A stretch of DNA of 64,000 bases, taken from the NCBI GenBank assembly GCA_030849075.1, contig JASAOO010003500.1, forward strand, positions 16,072 through 80,071, written 5' to 3'. The notes below the pieces were generated by a model. It had not been told where the DNA came from. It ran no database searches and worked only from the letters and a program-made list of their open reading frames with translations. This document shows positions 60,058 through 64,000 of this stretch, piece after piece. How positions within the stretch are numbered: the stretch's first letter is position 1; each line of letters starts with the position of its first letter. Made by a program: the position numbers and the translations under genes. This DNA comes from Zelonia costaricensis (lineage: Eukaryota; Euglenozoa; Kinetoplastea; Trypanosomatida; Trypanosomatidae).

Positions 60058-61057
60058 GAAAAACGCTGACAACTTCAAAGTCAGGTCCCGCACTGCCGCC
60101 CTCTGAACTTCTACCTTTTACTCTTACCCCCTTTCTCACAACGTCCGGCTCCGATGACGTCAGCGAACATCTCTCGCTGTGGTTGCAACCGAGCCAGAGC
60201 CATTCCACCTGCCCTGCTCACCTGAGGGCACCTGGGTGAGACGCAGCGCTGAGTGGCTTGCGGGTTGTACTCGATAGATGGCGGGCGCAGCGAGGCATTT
60301 TTGCCGCCTGCTCTCAGTTTCTGCATGCGTATCTTGGTGTTGCTAGAAAAGAGGCCCACGGTGACCACCAGCTCTCTCGTAGCTGCGCCGGTTTGAGTAT
60401 GGGCCTCGAGATTCGACCACACTAGTCGCTGCCCTACTGCGCAGGCAAGTATGCCCGTTGAGGCGTGGGGTATGCTTGCTCTCCCTTTGACCGCTGCCAC
60501 GCCCGGTCGCGCGCGCTGTGACAAGCTCGTTGTCAGAACTTCCTGTCTCACGTGCAGCTCCCTCACGGCGACAGGAAACGGCATCGTGAAGCGAGATGAA
60601 GGTTTGACGAGCTTTGAGTGGCTTCGTGCACGAAGCAGTGAACGCACTTGTTTTTCGTTGTCATTCGGATGTCTCTGACCGGCTCACGGCTCTCGCCCCT
60701 CAGCTCTTTTGCCAGCCAAGCTAGGCGCGAGGCGACATTCTTCGTACCATGTCGATCTCTACTCATCCCCGCTCCTTCCCGTGGCGCATCTCCTGAACTC
60801 GCTACCTCCTTTTCTTGTCGAGGAAACAGAAAAAAAGAAAAAAAAACAATCTTCTTACGCGACACCCTGCACAGGCACTAACCCGGAGCGTAGACACCGC
60901 GCCGCGCCGCAGCCGCGTTCGTTGACACAACCCCGCAAAGAACAAAAGAAAAGCTCACCAAAGAAACACCGTTTTTCCAAATTCCCACTTCAGCTCAACA
61001 ACTTCAACGAATCTCACACGAAAGAGGCGCAAGAAGAACTCGCCGGTGCGTCCTGAT
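59870..61057. other. Intergenic region
   Basis: It includes the possible shifted C-terminus of the CCCH gene (to 60057), then its 3'UTR, and the 5'UTR of the DEAD-like/UHM gene with pyrimidine tracts at 60765-60818. A 178-codon minus-strand frame (60111-60647) has no motif and opposes the transcription direction, so it is not called. Confidence 0.6.
60801..60822 (+). promoter_or_regulatory. Candidate spliced-leader acceptor of the DEAD-like/UHM gene
   Basis: A pyrimidine-rich tract (60801-60818) ends in TCGAG, the first AG being at 60821-60822. This would give a 5'UTR of about 235 nt before ATG 61058. Confidence 0.4.
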
Positions 61058-63682
61058 ATGTCACATTCTGCGAAGCCGTCCGGCATCGTGCGGCAGCTGT
61101 GCGATCCATCATGGTACAAGGCGAGGTTTCACAACGCAAACGGCGCGGAAGCGTGCGACCTTGTGGTGATCGGCAGCGAGTGTCCTGCCGTGGGCCTCGC
61201 GAGCAAAGACGAGAGCGCCCAGCTTGTCTCCCCGTCTTTCCAGCCTTTTCTCGCAAAAATGCTCCCGCTTCCACCCAGGCCACCAGGTGAAAGCGGCTTT
61301 GCAGAGGTGGGTGGCGACTGGTTCTGGGAGACGTACCGGCACGCGCTCTTCGGTGAGAACCTCGTAGTGCACCTCAACGGCACCGGAGCGTCTTTGGCCG
61401 AGGACAGCCTTGACGCTCAAGCTGCGGTGCGACAACACGCTTGCTCATCGAGTAGTTCCGCTCTGCCCAGCAAAGGACTTGTTGAGAGGACTCTGCGGCA
61501 CGGGTCAGTCAAGCTAGAGGTGGTATGCGCCATTGCGCTCTCTGTTTCACTTCACGTGGCCAGGCAGCCTCTCTTGGAGCTCGGTCAGGGTCCTCAAGCG
61601 CTGGTGCTGTGCGCGACGAAGGACCAGTGCGACGAGTTCGCGTTCGTCTTGAACCAGTTTGCCGCATCGCTTCACCTCGTAGTGCACAACCTCTTTGAGC
61701 CGTACCCGCCAGTACCGTCCGACAAACGTGCTGAGATTGTTGTCGCTACGGCGCCGCTGTGGGAGGGGCTTGCGCAGTTTGTACAAGGTACTGATCGCGT
61801 GCGCGTCAGCGCAGCCGCTCCCGCAAACGGCCTGGAGGATATCTTGCTGCACGTCGAGGGCTCGGGGCAGCTGCCACCGACGTACGACCTGACCCGCTTC
61901 CGACCCTACAGCCTCGCGCACGTGGCGCAGCTCGTACTCTTCGACGTAGACCTGCAGGTGAACATGGGATTTGCCCCGCTCGTGCAGCGTTTGGTACGCT
62001 CTGTCTTTGAGCCGGCTTCTCGCTCGCGCCACAACGGCAGCGCCACGGCCGCTAGCAGCTTACCGCTGGCTTGCCAGCTGCACGCGGTTGGGGGCGGAGA
62101 CCGCTTTGTGAAGGATGCCGGAGCGCTGCGCTCCTTATTCGAGCTCGTCGTCAGCAGTGGTCGGCTTCGGTCGAACGTGGGCACGGCAGAGGTTTCGCTG
62201 CGATGCTCGCGTCCAGCGTCCTCGTGCGCTTCTGGCGGGCACGGGGTCGCGTCGCCAATGGCGTCAAAACGGCCGCGGACCGAAGAACATCCCACCGGTG
62301 ATGACTCGACGCTGTGCGCTGATCGAGAAGGTTTTGAGGGCCTGCTGATCCGCGGCGCCTTATCGCATGCACGCCTTCTCGCCGACTTCACGGCATTCAC
62401 TGATTTTGTAGGGCGCGTCACGGACGAGGCGAGGGAGTTCTGGGCAAGCTTCGACGGCGCTTCTCGCAGTGCGGCAACAGAGGTGGGCAGCAGCCCGTGT
62501 CCCGAGGGAACGCAGCGGCATTCTGAGCACAGCGCAAAGTCTGACTTTGCCCCTGCGGCCCTGGTGCCTCCTCCTCCTGAGCACGTGCGAGTGGATCTGG
62601 CGCTTCTCTGCGGGCTGGCACCAAATGCCATTCAGGACGATTGTGGCGAGCTCGAGGTGTCTGTCGGCGCGCAGTCCACCGAGTGGCACGCACAGGAGCT
62701 TGCCGTGTGGGTGCACCCCGCTGCTGGTGCTCCACCTTCTCTCTTCTCACGACTCACTCTACTCTACCAGCACCTGCATGACCGCCTGCACGGTGAGTCG
62801 TTCGACGGCAGCGTGGTGCAGTGCGTGCTTGCGAGCGATGCCGCACGCCTGCCATTCACGATCCTCACCGGCGCGCCGGCTTCCGTGACGGTGTCTCTCA
62901 ATGAAGCGTTCCGCTATGGGCCCCATTTGGCACCGCCCGTCTTCCTTTTAATGACACGAAAGCCGACCAGCGGGGCGGCTGACGCAGCAGCGACCCGCAC
63001 CGCCGATCGCTTGTTGGCGCTGTCACGCGTGACGGACTCGAGCGTTCCGGCACAAAGACATGGGTGCATACCCCCGTACTTCTTCCTGCAAACGAAGAGC
63101 GAGACGGTGGCCGTGTCCCCCACCCCGTCGCCGTCCTACGACGATGCACCACACGACGTCAGCACCGTGCTTGTCCTCCGCAGCATGGCCCCGTCACGAG
63201 AGGAGCTGTGCGATTGCGGGTCGCCAGATCAGCTTTCACACGCGTCGCAAGCAGAAACAAAGCCGCATGCCCTGTACCTACTCGAAGAGTGCTGCCAGTA
63301 CGGCCGAGTGCTTTCCTATTTCGTGTATGAGGCGGCGGCTACAGGCAGACCCCGAGTGAAAGACATCCCTGTGCCCACCAGCGCTACTACCGCCTCGGTC
63401 TTCGTCGAATTCTGCAGCGGCGAGGCCGCTGTTGAGGCTGTGCGGCTCTTTTCACGCCGGTTCCAGCTGCCGCCGTCGCCCGCTTCGCCCACGCAGCCGT
63501 CGCCGTGTACATTTCCCCGCGCACGTCTCTTCAAAAACCGCACCTACTACGAGGGTGTAGCGCAGGAGCTCGCGGCATCTGTCGAAACTCGCACCGACGG
63601 AGAACGCAGCAGCGATTACGACGACGGCGACACAGACAGCCTCTTTGACGAACTCCTAAAAGTCTCCTTACTGGCCGAGTAG
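61058..63682 (+). CDS. Degenerate DEAD-box-like protein with C-terminal U2AF-homology-like motif (874 aa)
   Basis: ATG 61058 (MSHSAKPSGIVRQL) is the first ATG of the frame; an in-frame GTG lies four codons upstream. Residues about 80-315 follow the layout of a DEAD-box RecA1 domain with lost catalytic residues. The Walker A region reads RHGSVKL (147-153) instead of GSGKT. ALVLCATKDQCDEFAFVL (181-198) replaces motif Ia and EIVVATAPLWEGL (226-238) motif Ib. LVLFDVDLQVNMGF (292-305) stands for LVLDEAD...MGF, with FDVD in place of DEAD. A basic NLS-like KRPR (404-407) follows. Residues 735-833 look like an RRM of the UHM class: YGRVLSYFVYE, ASVFVEFCSGEAAVEAVRLF, the SRRF element, and a final RARLFKNRTYYEG. 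UHMs bind Trp-containing ligand motifs in splicing factors. ATPase activity is unlikely, and a role in nuclear RNA processing is inferred. Confidence 0.7.
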   Translation: MSHSAKPSGIVRQLCDPSWYKARFHNANGAEACDLVVIGSECPAVGLASKDESAQLVSPSFQPFLAKMLPLPPRPPGESGFAEVGGDWFWETYRHALFGENLVVHLNGTGASLAEDSLDAQAAVRQHACSSSSSALPSKGLVERTLRHGSVKLEVVCAIALSVSLHVARQPLLELGQGPQALVLCATKDQCDEFAFVLNQFAASLHLVVHNLFEPYPPVPSDKRAEIVVATAPLWEGLAQFVQGTDRVRVSAAAPANGLEDILLHVEGSGQLPPTYDLTRFRPYSLAHVAQLVLFDVDLQVNMGFAPLVQRLVRSVFEPASRSRHNGSATAASSLPLACQLHAVGGGDRFVKDAGALRSLFELVVSSGRLRSNVGTAEVSLRCSRPASSCASGGHGVASPMASKRPRTEEHPTGDDSTLCADREGFEGLLIRGALSHARLLADFTAFTDFVGRVTDEAREFWASFDGASRSAATEVGSSPCPEGTQRHSEHSAKSDFAPAALVPPPPEHVRVDLALLCGLAPNAIQDDCGELEVSVGAQSTEWHAQELAVWVHPAAGAPPSLFSRLTLLYQHLHDRLHGESFDGSVVQCVLASDAARLPFTILTGAPASVTVSLNEAFRYGPHLAPPVFLLMTRKPTSGAADAAATRTADRLLALSRVTDSSVPAQRHGCIPPYFFLQTKSETVAVSPTPSPSYDDAPHDVSTVLVLRSMAPSREELCDCGSPDQLSHASQAETKPHALYLLEECCQYGRVLSYFVYEAAATGRPRVKDIPVPTSATTASVFVEFCSGEAAVEAVRLFSRRFQLPPSPASPTQPSPCTFPRARLFKNRTYYEGVAQELAASVETRTDGERSSDYDDGDTDSLFDELLKVSLLAE

Positions 63683-64000
63683 CTCCAAGAGAGGCTCGTT
63701 TCTTCGCCTTCAGGGTGCAATCCCCGCAACGATTGCCAGCTTGTGAGCACATGGCCACTGCCCCTACGAGTTCAAGCAACGCACGTCTCCCATTCCTTTC
63801 TGCGATAAGCGGAATCCGGCAGTGTAGCACCATTCAGCCCGGTAAGGCACGTGACACTTCTCATCCACCTTGCATCCCACCACCAGCAGAGTCCTCCGTC
63901 AGCAACCGCGATACGTTCCTTTACAAAACCCTCCACGCCTGCGTCACTTTGCGGGCGCGGCACTGCGGCCGCCTCATCGCCCCTTCCCATGCACTGCCCC
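63683..64000. other. 3' flank of the DEAD-like/UHM gene
   Basis: The final 318 nt hold the presumed 3'UTR. C/T-rich stretches are present (63725-63800), and no further gene start is seen on the plus strand. Confidence 0.6.

Noticed and set aside
60111..60647. 178-codon minus-strand frame in the plus-strand unit
   Set aside because: It opposes the transcription direction and has no recognisable domain; treated as intergenic.

Overview
This window reads as trypanosomatid nuclear DNA, almost certainly Leishmania. Every gene is a single uninterrupted reading frame, third positions are strongly GC-rich, and the genes lie in two long one-directional arrays. Intergenic DNA is full of CA/TG microsatellites and G/C homopolymers, and polypyrimidine tracts followed by AG (spliced-leader acceptor layout) precede many start codons. 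The gene order XRNA - RNase H1 - folate/biopterin transporter - oligopeptidase B-like - sterol dehydrogenase - (divergent switch) - glutamine synthetase fits my recollection of Leishmania chromosome 6 and the matching part of T. brucei chromosome 7. Species is not determined.

Layout. From 1 to about 51.8 kb fifteen genes lie on the minus strand and are read leftward as one polycistronic unit. From right to left they are: a 452-aa hypothetical protein; a sterol-4-carboxylate 3-dehydrogenase-like enzyme; an oligopeptidase B-like S9 peptidase; a 1228-aa protein with a degenerate PARP-like fold, a B-box-like zinc motif, a coiled coil and TPRs; a 953-aa disordered protein; a BT1-family transporter; a MYND-finger protein; RNase H1; a Cys-rich type I membrane protein; an NBS1/nibrin homologue; a 320-aa possible cytoskeletal protein; the 5'-3' exoribonuclease XRNA; an LZTFL1/BBS17-like coiled-coil protein; a 1025-aa membrane-anchored repeat protein; and the start of a membrane protein that runs off the left edge beside a poly-G/N assembly gap.

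From 51.8 to 56.5 kb is a gene-free divergent strand-switch region. Its plus strand changes from C/A-rich to G/T-rich at about 54.3-54.65 kb, so each flank is G/T-rich on the non-template strand. This is the expected place for RNA polymerase II initiation in both directions. From 56.5 kb rightward the plus-strand unit carries glutamine synthetase, a CCCH zinc-finger/LRR protein with a suspected frameshift at its 3' end, and a protein combining a degenerate DEAD-box core with a C-terminal U2AF-homology-like motif.

The genes do not form a pathway, as is normal for trypanosomatid polycistrons. Several do touch nucleic-acid metabolism (XRNA, RNase H1, NBS1, CCCH protein, DEAD-like/UHM protein). 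The most unusual items are the pseudo-PARP/B-box/TPR fusion, the pseudo-DEAD/UHM fusion, the NBS1 homologue with altered FHA pocket, the skew-inverting strand switch, and a 6-kb gene-free interval inside the minus-strand unit. I saw no tRNA, rRNA, CRISPR array or intact mobile element.
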